Below are positions 15,962 through 23,313 of a stretch of 27,859 bases of DNA, one piece after another. The translations under genes were made by a program, and so were the position numbers. Position 1 is the first letter of the stretch. Each line of letters starts with the position of its first letter. The stretch covers positions 1 through 27,859 of the forward strand of contig JAKOSR010000159.1 in the NCBI GenBank assembly GCA_029777225.1, written 5' to 3'. This DNA is from Chloroflexota bacterium. GTDB taxonomy: Bacteria; Chloroflexota; Anaerolineae; Anaerolineales; Anaerolineaceae. Under the pieces are notes generated by a model. That model was not told the origin of the DNA. It did no database searches and worked only from the letters and a program-made list of their open reading frames with translations.

Positions 15962-16164
15962 GCCCGGTCTTTACCCTGGGGAAGCCTTGCCTGAAAAATC
16001 TCCCACAATTTACCCGGGAATTTCCCTCTCCCTATTTCAACAAATCAACCCGTGTTTTCTCCACAGGATGTTGTGGAACAATTATTAAACAAATGACAAG
16101 TTGATATTGATTATTGACGGGGAAAAACGCGCGTATGCTCCCAGATAATTTATCGGATAATCTT

Positions 16165-16182
16165 TTTTCCACACTATCCACA
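16165..16182 (+). repeat. Back-to-back DnaA-like boxes
   Basis: TTTTCCACA (16165-16173, fits TTWTNCACA) is immediately followed by CTATCCACA (16174-16182, one mismatch). Confidence 0.6.
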
Positions 16183-16250
16183 CCCCCTATCACTATCACT
16201 ATTCATTAAATACTAAAGATGTGAATAGTTTTGTGATTAAAGAAAAAAGA

Positions 16251-16883
16251 TTATAGCCGCATCTCTGTCTTACCGCTCAATTTCTCCTGGATGGCATTCA
16301 CCACCTGCGATATATTTTCGTCGCTTGAAACCAGGTTTAAACTGTCGCTCGGGACAATCAAAACAGGGCACTGCGTGAACGAATCAATCCATTCCTCGTA
16401 AAGGTTGTTCAGCCGGCCAAGGTAATCAACCGGTATGCTGGCCTCGTAATCCCTGCCACGTTTGGAAATCCGGCCTTGTAGGGTTGGAACTGAGGCCCTC
16501 AGGTAAACAATCAGGTTTGGCGGGGGCAGCAGGGAAATGAGAATTTGATACAGGTCCTGGTATACAGCGTAATCCCGGGTGCTAATATCGCCCTGGAGGT
16601 AAAGATTCCGCGCGAAGATTTCCGCGTCCTCATACACACTGCGGTCCTGTACCACGGAGCTCTCAGCGGCCAGGAGTTGCTTGTGGATACGCAGGCGGCG
16701 CGTGAGAAAATAAAGCTGGGAATGGAACGACCACCTTTGCATATCTTTATAAAAGTCTGAAAGATACGGATTGTCGTTCACCGGTTCAAAAAACGGGGTG
16801 AAACCCAGCCGGTCGCTCAACAGCTGCACCAACGTGCTTTTACCCGCTCCAATGTTTCCCGCGACCACGATGAATTTATCCAT
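16251..16883 (-). CDS. Deoxynucleoside kinase (dAK/dGK family), copy 2
   Basis: 210 residues from ATG 16883, which has AGGAGGA upstream on the minus strand; the frame runs open to 16964 but without family similarity. P-loop GNIGAGKS at 9-16, then FEPVNDNPYLSDFYKD, WSFHSQLYFLTRRL, VVQDRSVYEDAEIFA with the canonical DRS motif, LIVYLRASVPTLQGRISKRGRDYE (lid) and LNNLYEEWI. It belongs to the same family as the kinase at 14203-14841, but its motifs are closer to the classic deoxyguanosine/deoxyadenosine kinases. In some lactobacilli such a pair forms a dAK/dGK heterodimer; whether that holds here is unknown. It is a single gene, convergent toward the DnaA-box region. Confidence 0.92.
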   Translation of the reverse strand: MDKFIVVAGNIGAGKSTLVQLLSDRLGFTPFFEPVNDNPYLSDFYKDMQRWSFHSQLYFLTRRLRIHKQLLAAESSVVQDRSVYEDAEIFARNLYLQGDISTRDYAVYQDLYQILISLLPPPNLIVYLRASVPTLQGRISKRGRDYEASIPVDYLGRLNNLYEEWIDSFTQCPVLIVPSDSLNLVSSDENISQVVNAIQEKLSGKTEMRL

Positions 16884-16982
16884 ATCATCCTCCTGGCTTG
16901 CAAGCTTTGTTATGCTTAACTTTATCACGCCTCTGTCTGCCTGGAAAAACTTTTCCTGCTTCAAGCCTGTGTAAGGTCATAA

Positions 16983-17010
16983 TTGATTTACACAAAATCC
17001 TGGGTAAAAT
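16983..17010 (+). promoter_or_regulatory. Promoter of GlsB-type gene
   Basis: TTGATT (16983-16988) and TAAAAT (17005-17010) with a 16-nt spacer, 43 nt before the ATG. Confidence 0.55.
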
Positions 17011-17052
17011 GAAAATTACAAAACCAACCGATAAGAAAAGTGAGGTGAAATA

Positions 17053-17304
17053 ATGGAAGGTTTAAATTGGTTGTGGACGATTGTTGTAGGTGCTGTTGCC
17101 GGTTTCCTGGCTGACATGCTTGTTCCAGGTGTGAAGGTCGGGCTGTTTGGCGCCATCATAGCTGGTATCCTGGGTGGTTTCCTGGGTGGCTGGCTCTTTG
17201 GATTACTCGGAATCGCCACTGGTGGTCTGCTCGGAACGCTGATAGCTGCAGTGGTCGGCGCGGTGATTATTCTCTTGATTTACCGCGCGTTGAAACGACG
17301 TTAA
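17053..17304 (+). CDS. GlsB/YeaQ/YmgE-family small membrane protein
   Basis: 83 residues, nearly all hydrophobic, with three predicted membrane segments and glycine-zipper spacing (VVGAVAGFLADMLVPG, GLFGAIIAGILGGFLGGWLFG, GTLIAAVVGAVIILLIY) and a basic end RALKRR. This is the transglycosylase-associated (Tag) stress-response membrane protein family; its biochemical role is unclear. GAGGTGA lies upstream of ATG 17053, and a terminator lies just downstream, so it is a single-gene unit divergent from the kinase gene. Confidence 0.9.
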   Translation: MEGLNWLWTIVVGAVAGFLADMLVPGVKVGLFGAIIAGILGGFLGGWLFGLLGIATGGLLGTLIAAVVGAVIILLIYRALKRR

Positions 17305-17320
17305 AAAGTTCTCTTAAATC

Positions 17321-17358
17321 AAAAGACCTGCCCTTGTTTTTTTTCAGGCAGGTCTTTT
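17321..17358. terminator. Bidirectional terminator
   Basis: AAAAGACCTGCC (17321-17332) pairs perfectly with GGCAGGTCTTTT (17347-17358); the loop contains eight T residues. It serves the GlsB-type gene and the convergent carboxypeptidase gene. Confidence 0.88.
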
Positions 17359-17372
17359 CTTTGTTAAAGTCA

Positions 17373-19118
17373 TTAATCGTTATTGGAGAGGATGATCGGC
17401 AGGTAGGTATTGGTAATTATTGGGGGTTCTGGTGTGTTAGTGGGCTCGGGAGTTATCACAACATCACTTATCGTGATGTAAATGGCTGTGGGTGGACCCC
17501 ATTTCCCCTGCGCGTCCTTGCCCTCCACGAACAGGATATGCTGTCCGGTGGTCAGGTTGGTGGTATCCACCACACCAGTCACGTTCACAACCTTTTTGAG
17601 ATCAAAATCTCCCGCGTCCGCGATCATGGCATACTTCGTGATGCCTGGCGTCCAGGAAGGCGCGTCAATGGTATAGCGTGCTTCGTTGATGTATTGGGTC
17701 TGAATGCCGCCTGAGAACGTGCTGTAACGGGTGTCATCAATCGTCGCTTTGACTTCAAACGTGGTTCCTATATCAATAGGTGTGGTTGGCGCTGTGAGAT
17801 TATACGTTTCAGGACCGTAGGCCAGGGTGTACGGATTACGAGCCATCTTCACTGCCCGCAGCAGGGCTTGCTGGTTGTTTGGGTAAATGTCATTCTCGAA
17901 TGTGGAGCACTGTTGGTGGAAGGTATCCCCAACTTCAAAGCAGTAACCTGCCAATCCAAGCTCTCCATATGCCCAATCCTCCGTGGTGCCGTTGGTGTAA
18001 TAAAGGGCGGCAGATTTTTTGGGATCATGCCCGTTGTAGTAAGCAAATTTGTAACCAATCGTGCGCAACTGGGCTTCATTGGGAGAGTTGGATAGAGTCC
18101 AGCCCCATGGCCAGAGAACCAGGCGCGAGTAACTATGCAAATCGATAAAAAGCCCCGTTGCCGATATAGGATTAACGCTGTCGTTGTCTCCCGGTCCGCG
18201 CATATCGGTGAAAAGACTGCGAACATAAGTGGTCACAGTCGTTACCTCTGGCTCTGACTCTTTGTTGGGTCCGGGGTACGTCTCGTCACACTGATAGTTG
18301 TAGGCTTGCCATTTGAATGGAAAATTACGGTTGAGGTCCGCGCCTCTGTCAAGTGAATTGGAGCAGTAATTGTTGTTTGTGTTCTTTCGCCAAAGATAGC
18401 TTTGGTTGCTCTCATCCATTGTGCGGCCATCAGGGTTGGTAACCAGGAGCAGGTGGATGTTGTTGTAATCCAACAGCCAGGTCACATCCGCGTTCACGCC
18501 ATAATTGGAGAGCAGGTACTCCGCGAAGCGGGTGTTGAGCTCTGGCGGTGCCCATTCACGCGCGTGGATTCCACTCATGATAAAAATGTCAGATTTAACC
18601 ACATTGCCATTCGTCCGGTTCCCTAGCACCAAAACGCGCATGTCATACCCGTCGTTGGGGTCAACAGTCTTTTCCCAGGAATCCCCAATATCCTTCCATT
18701 CAGCCAGGTTGGGATAATTATTGGCCAAGGCTGCCCCGGTCTCAAATATCTCTGCGATGGTCCGGTAACAGGGGAAGCCCGGAATTCCAGAGGTCTGGCC
18801 TGCCAGCATCCCATAGGTTTTGTTGATTTCAACGGTGTACTGAATATCCACCACCCAACGGATGCCCGCGGCCTGAAGCCGCTGGCGTTCCGCGTCGGTC
18901 ACGATGGCTTTTAACACACCTGTTGTGTGGTCCACTTCAATGACATCGTACTTGTCTGCCAGCATGGAAAGTTCTTCAGCGTCCTTAAAGGCGATATTAA
19001 CAACCTGCTTGTCGGGCAGAGGCTCATCCGCCCAAACGGGAGAAGATTGGATGGATACAGCGAGGATGAACAGAAGTGCGACAGCCAATAAAAAATACCG
19101 GGACAGTTTCCCTTGCAT
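17373..19118 (-). CDS. Secreted M14-family zinc carboxypeptidase with LPI tail
   Basis: 581 residues. Signal peptide (LSRYFLLAVALLFILAVSIQSSPVWA, cleavage after about 30), then a propeptide-like region to about 115, then the M14 domain (about 117-430). The zinc ligands are all present: GIHAREWAPPE (His185, Glu188) and DLHSYS (His328). Substrate Arg264 lies in DLNRNF, and catalytic Glu395 in GYCFEVGD. A C-terminal beta-rich domain (about 440-552, ending TTGQHILFVEGKDAQGKWG) and a Pro/Thr linker lead to the terminal NTYLPIILSNND. It should remove C-terminal amino acids from peptides outside the cell. GGAGG precedes the ATG, and a TATACT -10-like element lies at 19138-19133. The next gene upstream encodes a paralogue, but terminator and promoter signals separate them. 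Confidence 0.94.
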   Translation of the reverse strand: MQGKLSRYFLLAVALLFILAVSIQSSPVWADEPLPDKQVVNIAFKDAEELSMLADKYDVIEVDHTTGVLKAIVTDAERQRLQAAGIRWVVDIQYTVEINKTYGMLAGQTSGIPGFPCYRTIAEIFETGAALANNYPNLAEWKDIGDSWEKTVDPNDGYDMRVLVLGNRTNGNVVKSDIFIMSGIHAREWAPPELNTRFAEYLLSNYGVNADVTWLLDYNNIHLLLVTNPDGRTMDESNQSYLWRKNTNNNYCSNSLDRGADLNRNFPFKWQAYNYQCDETYPGPNKESEPEVTTVTTYVRSLFTDMRGPGDNDSVNPISATGLFIDLHSYSRLVLWPWGWTLSNSPNEAQLRTIGYKFAYYNGHDPKKSAALYYTNGTTEDWAYGELGLAGYCFEVGDTFHQQCSTFENDIYPNNQQALLRAVKMARNPYTLAYGPETYNLTAPTTPIDIGTTFEVKATIDDTRYSTFSGGIQTQYINEARYTIDAPSWTPGITKYAMIADAGDFDLKKVVNVTGVVDTTNLTTGQHILFVEGKDAQGKWGPPTAIYITISDVVITPEPTNTPEPPIITNTYLPIILSNND

Positions 19119-19257
19119 AGTATCCTCCAGGGAGTATAGGGTTTGCGTGTAAATTCTTTTTTTAGAAACGTGGTTGGTAAATTGAGGTCAATTCTATTAC
19201 TGAAGCCTTATTATGGTGGAAATTCTTCCAAAATAGAGGCTGAAGAACCGAAAACGC

Positions 19258-19274
19258 CCAGGCAATTCGCCTGG
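19258..19274 (-). terminator. Probable terminator of M14 paralogue
   Basis: CCAGGC and GCCTGG pair around a 5-nt loop about 20 nt after the stop on the minus strand, followed by GCGTTTTC. The short T-run makes it a weak call. Confidence 0.45.
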
Positions 19275-19292
19275 ATAACCAACGTGTGAGGT

Positions 19293-20765
19293 TCAATGAC
19301 GGATTAATGGCAGGTAGGTGCGGTTGTTAACTTGGATAAAGCCAGCCTCCAGTATGCCAATGGAGACCGTGCCATTGGGTTGCATTCCCTCGGGGCTGAT
19401 AAAGAGGGTATGCTGGCCGGGAGTCAACCCCGCGGTCTGCAGCGCAAAATCAAAGCTCGCCAGGCTGTCTGGCAACAAGGCGTCAGGTGTTAGCGTTACC
19501 GTCATTGGCTCCGGGTTCTCCACCCAGGGAATGCCATCCACAGATACGCTAATCCGATAGGGCGTCCCCCTGGTGATGTAATCCCTGTATTGCGCGCTGG
19601 AAACCTCCCCCTGCACCTGCCACTCATCTATCGCCGGATTTGGCTGGGTGAGCGTAAGTCCGACGACTTCAGGCCCCAGCGCGTTCTCCCCAGGCGCAAG
19701 GCTTAGCCGGGCCGACTTCTCCAGCATACGCAGGCTCGGTTGCAGGTATTGGGATTCAAAACTTTCGCAACTCATTTCAGTCCCGATACTTTGGGATGGC
19801 CCCAACCACAACTCGTAGCTGGCAATCCCAAATTGGCTGTAGGCGTAATCGACCAGCGCGCCGCTGGAAGTGCCCACAGCCGGCTGGGTTACGTAGGAGG
19901 AGTGATTGGCAGCAAAAGGTGTCTCCACGCCTAATTTCTTGGCGAGGACATCCAACAGGGCATGCTCCCCGGTTAGGTCCGTTGTGGACCGCCACGGCAA
20001 CACCAGGTAATTACCCCTCGTGCGGAGGTTGATTAGCATGCCCCCTTCTTCAGGCTGGCTAAAAACCTGCGAAAGGTACGCCTGCAATGCCAGGGTTTCA
20101 GGCTCAGACTGCGCGGTGAGGCCCGGAAAATCGGGGTGGCACCCATCGGTGGGGCTGTTATTCCAGGCATACGCGAAGTTGCGGTTCAGGCTGACGCCAC
20201 TTAAGCTGTCCTCGGTGCACCCGGCCGGGTTGAGGTTTTTACTCCACGTGATGGGAAGACTCGCGCGTGCCTGTTCCTCCGCCCGTTCGCGCCCGTCCGG
20301 GTTGGTAACCCAAACCAGCCGGACCGCGAGTTTATCCAGGACCCAGGTGATGTTTGGGTCAACGCCATAACCGGCAAGCATCTCTTCCGCCAGCCTGAGG
20401 TTGAGTTCAACCGGCGCCAGTTCATTGGCCGAGAGCCCGCTGACGACGACCAGGGAAGGTTTTGGGCCGGGTGTCGCCAGGTTGGTTAACTCCAACACCC
20501 TCAGGTCAAACCCTTCAAGCCCACTGGACTGCGCCTTCTTCCAGGAATCGCCATAATCCACCCACCTGGCTAATTGCGGGTACTGCGCTTCTAACTGAAG
20601 GCCTGATGCGTAAATTTCCGACCGGGATTGGTAACAGGGATACTCCGGTGAGACACTCTGTGTCTCCAATGCAAACGCGTCCATGCCTGGCGACAGGCAA
20701 AAAACCACGCAAATCACAAGTACCCAAAGCGGAATTCGGTGTATTCTTCTGGCGTTGAACCGCAT
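19293..20765 (-). CDS. Secreted M14-like protein lacking zinc histidines (pseudo-carboxypeptidase)
   Basis: 490 residues from ATG 20765 (AAAGGTGG just upstream; a GTG lies 9 nt earlier at 20774). It has a signal anchor or peptide (IPLWVLVICVVFCLSPGMDAFA) and the same M14 layout as its neighbour: PCYQSRSEIYASG, YGDSWKKAQ, TNPDGRERAE, SLNRNFAYAW and QSEPETLALQAYL. Counting from the GTG, aligning with the neighbour puts Ser115 at the first zinc His (SGLSANELAPVE; Glu118 kept) and Arg251 at the second (INLRTRGN where the neighbour has DLHSYS). Arg198 and the catalytic-position Glu321 remain. Catalysis is unlikely; a peptide-binding or inhibitory role is a guess. A C-terminal beta domain (GQHTLFISPEG) and the tail NNRTYLPLIRH match the neighbour's arrangement. 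It is probably a tandem duplicate that lost activity. Confidence 0.88.
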   Translation of the reverse strand: MRFNARRIHRIPLWVLVICVVFCLSPGMDAFALETQSVSPEYPCYQSRSEIYASGLQLEAQYPQLARWVDYGDSWKKAQSSGLEGFDLRVLELTNLATPGPKPSLVVVSGLSANELAPVELNLRLAEEMLAGYGVDPNITWVLDKLAVRLVWVTNPDGRERAEEQARASLPITWSKNLNPAGCTEDSLSGVSLNRNFAYAWNNSPTDGCHPDFPGLTAQSEPETLALQAYLSQVFSQPEEGGMLINLRTRGNYLVLPWRSTTDLTGEHALLDVLAKKLGVETPFAANHSSYVTQPAVGTSSGALVDYAYSQFGIASYELWLGPSQSIGTEMSCESFESQYLQPSLRMLEKSARLSLAPGENALGPEVVGLTLTQPNPAIDEWQVQGEVSSAQYRDYITRGTPYRISVSVDGIPWVENPEPMTVTLTPDALLPDSLASFDFALQTAGLTPGQHTLFISPEGMQPNGTVSIGILEAGFIQVNNRTYLPLIRH

Positions 20766-20899
20766 CAGGACCACCTTTCAATGCATTCGTGACGAATTGA
20801 TTTTATCAACCCGAAGCCATTTTGCCCATTCAAAATCGCAAATCAGGCTTTCTTCCATGCTACAATGGCTCAATATTCGCCAAAAGGATTGGTGCTCTC

Positions 20900-21694
20900 A
20901 TGAACCCAGAACTCGACTTTCTGATTACGATTGCCAAACAAGCCGGCGTCATGGCGCTCAAGCTGCAAACAGAAGATTTGCAAATCGCGTACAAAGGCAG
21001 GGCGGACCTGGTCACCAAAGCGGATAAGGCGCTTGAAGCGTATCTTTTGAACGAAATCCACGAGAAATTCCCATCCCATAGCATCTACGCGGAGGAAACG
21101 GGAGAGCACAGTGGCAGCCTGGAGCACCGCTGGTATGTGGACCCAATTGATGGCACCACCAACTACGCTCACGGCATGCCTTTCTACTGCATTTCCGTTG
21201 GCTATGCCTGCGAAGGAAAATTAACGTTGGGCGTCATTTACTGCCCCACCCTGGATGAATGCTTCGCGGCTGAATCCGGCCAGGGCGCCTGGTTGAACGG
21301 CAAGCGCATCCAAGTCTCAAGGATTGAAAAGATTGAAGACGCTATGTTGGAAACCGGATTCCGGCAGCGCCTCTTCAACACACCCAAAACGAACATGCCC
21401 AACTTCATCAGGCTCTCAGGCGAAGCGCAAAGCGTGCGCCGGCTTGGCTCCGCGGCGCTTGGCTTGGCCTATGTGGCCGCTGGTCGGCTGGATGGTTTCT
21501 GGGAAATCGCGGTCAACCCGTGGGACGTGGCTGCGGGGGTGTTGCTTGTCCGTGAGGCCGGCGGTCTGGCGGAACCCCTCTATGAGGGCGGTAAGCTTCT
21601 GACCGGTTCAGTGGACATTTTAGCCTCCAACCCCAGCCTGTTTCCAGAGCTCAGGGAAATATTCAAAGAAGAAAAGCAAAAGCTGTTACTGTGA
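20900..21694 (+). CDS. Inositol monophosphatase-family phosphatase
   Basis: 264 residues from ATG 20900, with AAAAGGA 11 nt upstream. It has all three metal-site motifs of the family: AEETGEH (Glu65/Glu66), DPIDGTTNYAHG (Asp81, Asp84) and NPWDVAAG (Asp209). These are magnesium-dependent, lithium-sensitive phosphatases. Members act on inositol phosphate, fructose-1,6-bisphosphate, NADP or 3'-phosphoadenosine nucleotides, and the substrate cannot be fixed here. The frame extends upstream to 20822 but without family similarity. It is a single gene, divergent from the M14-like gene and convergent with holA. Confidence 0.93.
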   Translation: MNPELDFLITIAKQAGVMALKLQTEDLQIAYKGRADLVTKADKALEAYLLNEIHEKFPSHSIYAEETGEHSGSLEHRWYVDPIDGTTNYAHGMPFYCISVGYACEGKLTLGVIYCPTLDECFAAESGQGAWLNGKRIQVSRIEKIEDAMLETGFRQRLFNTPKTNMPNFIRLSGEAQSVRRLGSAALGLAYVAAGRLDGFWEIAVNPWDVAAGVLLVREAGGLAEPLYEGGKLLTGSVDILASNPSLFPELREIFKEEKQKLLL

Positions 21695-21771
21695 GCTTGG
21701 CAAAGGGAATGAGGCCGGCCAGCTATTCAAGGCCTGCGAGTGCGTAAGAAAATTGTTTCAAATAAGCGCGT

Positions 21772-22791
21772 TTACCGCGTCAGTTCAGCGATGAGCAATT
21801 CATAAGCTGTGTCGCCGGCCAAACCCCCGCTTTTCATGTCCAGGTCTATCTCCAGCAGCCTGTTGAAAATATCCAGCAGCTGTGCCATGCTGAAACGTCG
21901 CGCCTGGGCAGTCAGTTTTTCTGCCAAAAACGGCAGCACCTTCAACTCCCGTTCCACCTCCGCCTGCCGGCCGCCCTCGTCGATAATCTCCCGGGCCTGG
22001 ATTAACTGCCTGAATTGGCGGTGGATCATCGCGGAAATCTCAATCACATCACTGGTTTCCGTCAACAGGCGGAATTGCTGCATGGCCTTGTTGCTGTTGC
22101 GCTCGCCGATGGCGTCGGTCAGGGCAAAGATATTGCCCTCCTTGTCCTGGGCGGTCAGCAACACGACATCCTCAGAAGTAACGGTCTTACCCGCGCCCGC
22201 GTAGCTGATTAATTTATCCAGTTCGTTTTGGGCTCTCAGCGTATCATTGCCCACATAGCCGGCCAGCAGGTAGGCCGCGTCTGGCCTGATTGCGCCGCCC
22301 AATTCTTTCGCGCGTTTGATTATCCAACCTGGCATTTCTTCTTCATCCGGCAAGGAGCAGTCCACGATGGCGCCGACGTCTCGGTTTTGCTCAATCCAGT
22401 TGAGTATCCAGAGATACTTCCTGGCATTCTCCCAATACACCTCGCGCTTCTTTCTCACCAGGGAATCCTCAACCAGCAGCACCAACGCCGTGGTTTGGGG
22501 CAAATCACCCAGCAGTGAAAGCATGCGCGCTTGCTGGTCAGGGTTGAGCCTTCCAAGAAAGTCCCGGGCTTTTTCAACGATGACCATGCGCCGTGGGGCT
22601 AAAAATGGCACGGTCATGGCGTCCGAGAACAACGCTTCAAGCGTCCACAAGGAGTCACCATCCAGTCGGGTGGTGTTCAAATCCGCCAAATCCACGTCCC
22701 CCATCGAGGTCCGAAAACTGCCAAGCACTTGCTTGAAACGCGCGGGGTCGTCACCACGCAGAAAGTAAAGGCGGGGAGTGTTGTCTGGCAT
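21772..22791 (-). CDS. holA: DNA polymerase III subunit delta (clamp loader)
   Basis: 339 residues, the normal length for HolA. The delta subunit opens the sliding clamp within the clamp-loader complex. The recognisable order is an N-terminal AAA-like core without a P-loop (LYFLRGDD, then PFLAPRRMVIVEKARDFL, LLVEDSLVRKK), CSLPDEEEMPGWIIKRAKELG, AAYLLAGYVGNDTLRAQNELDKL, SEDVVLLTAQDKEGNIFALTDAIG and the C-terminal helical collar ending AYELLIAELTR. It is the last gene of the clpC-radA-DUF6391-holA run, 4 nt after the preceding stop. Confidence 0.92.
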   Translation of the reverse strand: MPDNTPRLYFLRGDDPARFKQVLGSFRTSMGDVDLADLNTTRLDGDSLWTLEALFSDAMTVPFLAPRRMVIVEKARDFLGRLNPDQQARMLSLLGDLPQTTALVLLVEDSLVRKKREVYWENARKYLWILNWIEQNRDVGAIVDCSLPDEEEMPGWIIKRAKELGGAIRPDAAYLLAGYVGNDTLRAQNELDKLISYAGAGKTVTSEDVVLLTAQDKEGNIFALTDAIGERNSNKAMQQFRLLTETSDVIEISAMIHRQFRQLIQAREIIDEGGRQAEVERELKVLPFLAEKLTAQARRFSMAQLLDIFNRLLEIDLDMKSGGLAGDTAYELLIAELTR

Positions 22792-22795
22792 TCGC

Positions 22796-23311
22796 CTACT
22801 GGCCTGTGCTAATGCGGTGGATGAAGCTGTTTTGGGTCTTCTGGCTGGTGACGAGCCTGACCTTCAGCCCCTCAAGGTTCCCATCAGTGGTTAAGTTTTC
22901 CTGCACCTTTAGCCCCAAGGGCTTTGAGAAGAGGAAGACCGGCACTGCCGCGCTCACGGCCAGGATGTAATTAAACCAGCGTGGCTTTCGTCCAAAGGAT
23001 GTGCCAAACAGAACTGCCCAAGCTAACGCCCCAGCCAGGGAAGCGGATGTGACCAGGTTGGTGCCACAATTAGGATGGATGGCAAGCGCTTTTTCACCTG
23101 CTTCCAGTCGCCGCTGGGCTTCCAAAACACCATCGGTCACAATTTCCGTGGGCAAATCCGCGAAAAGAAAGAACCCTTGCGGGATGGACACCCCTGCCAT
23201 TTTGACTCCCGGAAATCGCTGGGAAAGCACGTGAAGCGTGGCATGTTCAAGCGCGTGGTTGTGCCGGACGGCGCTAAGCACAGGGTGTTTCTTAAGCGGA
23301 CAGGTGGTCAT
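22796..23311 (-). CDS. DUF6391-type membrane protein
   Basis: 171 residues from ATG 23311, 2 nt after the radA stop; AAAGGAG lies 6 nt upstream, whereas the GTG at 23317 would sit too close to it. Near the N-terminus is a histidine-rich RHNHALEHATLHVL motif typical of this family. It is followed by HPNCGTNLVTSASLAGALAWAVLF and a second hydrophobic stretch (WFNYILAVSAAVPVFLFS), giving two membrane segments. The HxxEHxxxH spacing could bind a metal, but no activity is known to me. Its position between radA and holA suggests co-expression with repair and replication genes. Confidence 0.8.
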   Translation of the reverse strand: MTTCPLKKHPVLSAVRHNHALEHATLHVLSQRFPGVKMAGVSIPQGFFLFADLPTEIVTDGVLEAQRRLEAGEKALAIHPNCGTNLVTSASLAGALAWAVLFGTSFGRKPRWFNYILAVSAAVPVFLFSKPLGLKVQENLTTDGNLEGLKVRLVTSQKTQNSFIHRISTGQ

Positions 23312-23313
23312 TT

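Larger units (their letters stand above)
15861..16250. other. Candidate replication origin or other DnaA-binding locus (DnaA-box cluster + AT-rich DNA)
   Basis: 390 bp without a gene, between convergent genes, where only a terminator would be expected. The left third carries an array of DnaA 9-mers, and isolated near-matches follow at 16057-16065 (TTCTCCACA) and 16165-16182. The right part, especially 16080-16120 and 16185-16250, is AT-rich and includes the short repeated unit CTATCACTATCACTATT, a plausible unwinding region. The dnaA gene is not in the window, and the flanking genes point toward the region, which is unusual for an origin. A DnaA-titrating site is therefore an alternative. Coding strands in this window tend to be C-rich on either strand, so a by-eye GC skew does not settle it. 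Confidence 0.62.

Noticed and set aside
15861..16250. Sign of GC skew as proof of an origin
   Set aside because: Hand counts on a few lines showed that skew follows gene orientation (coding strands C-rich), so a local change at this convergent boundary is not informative.
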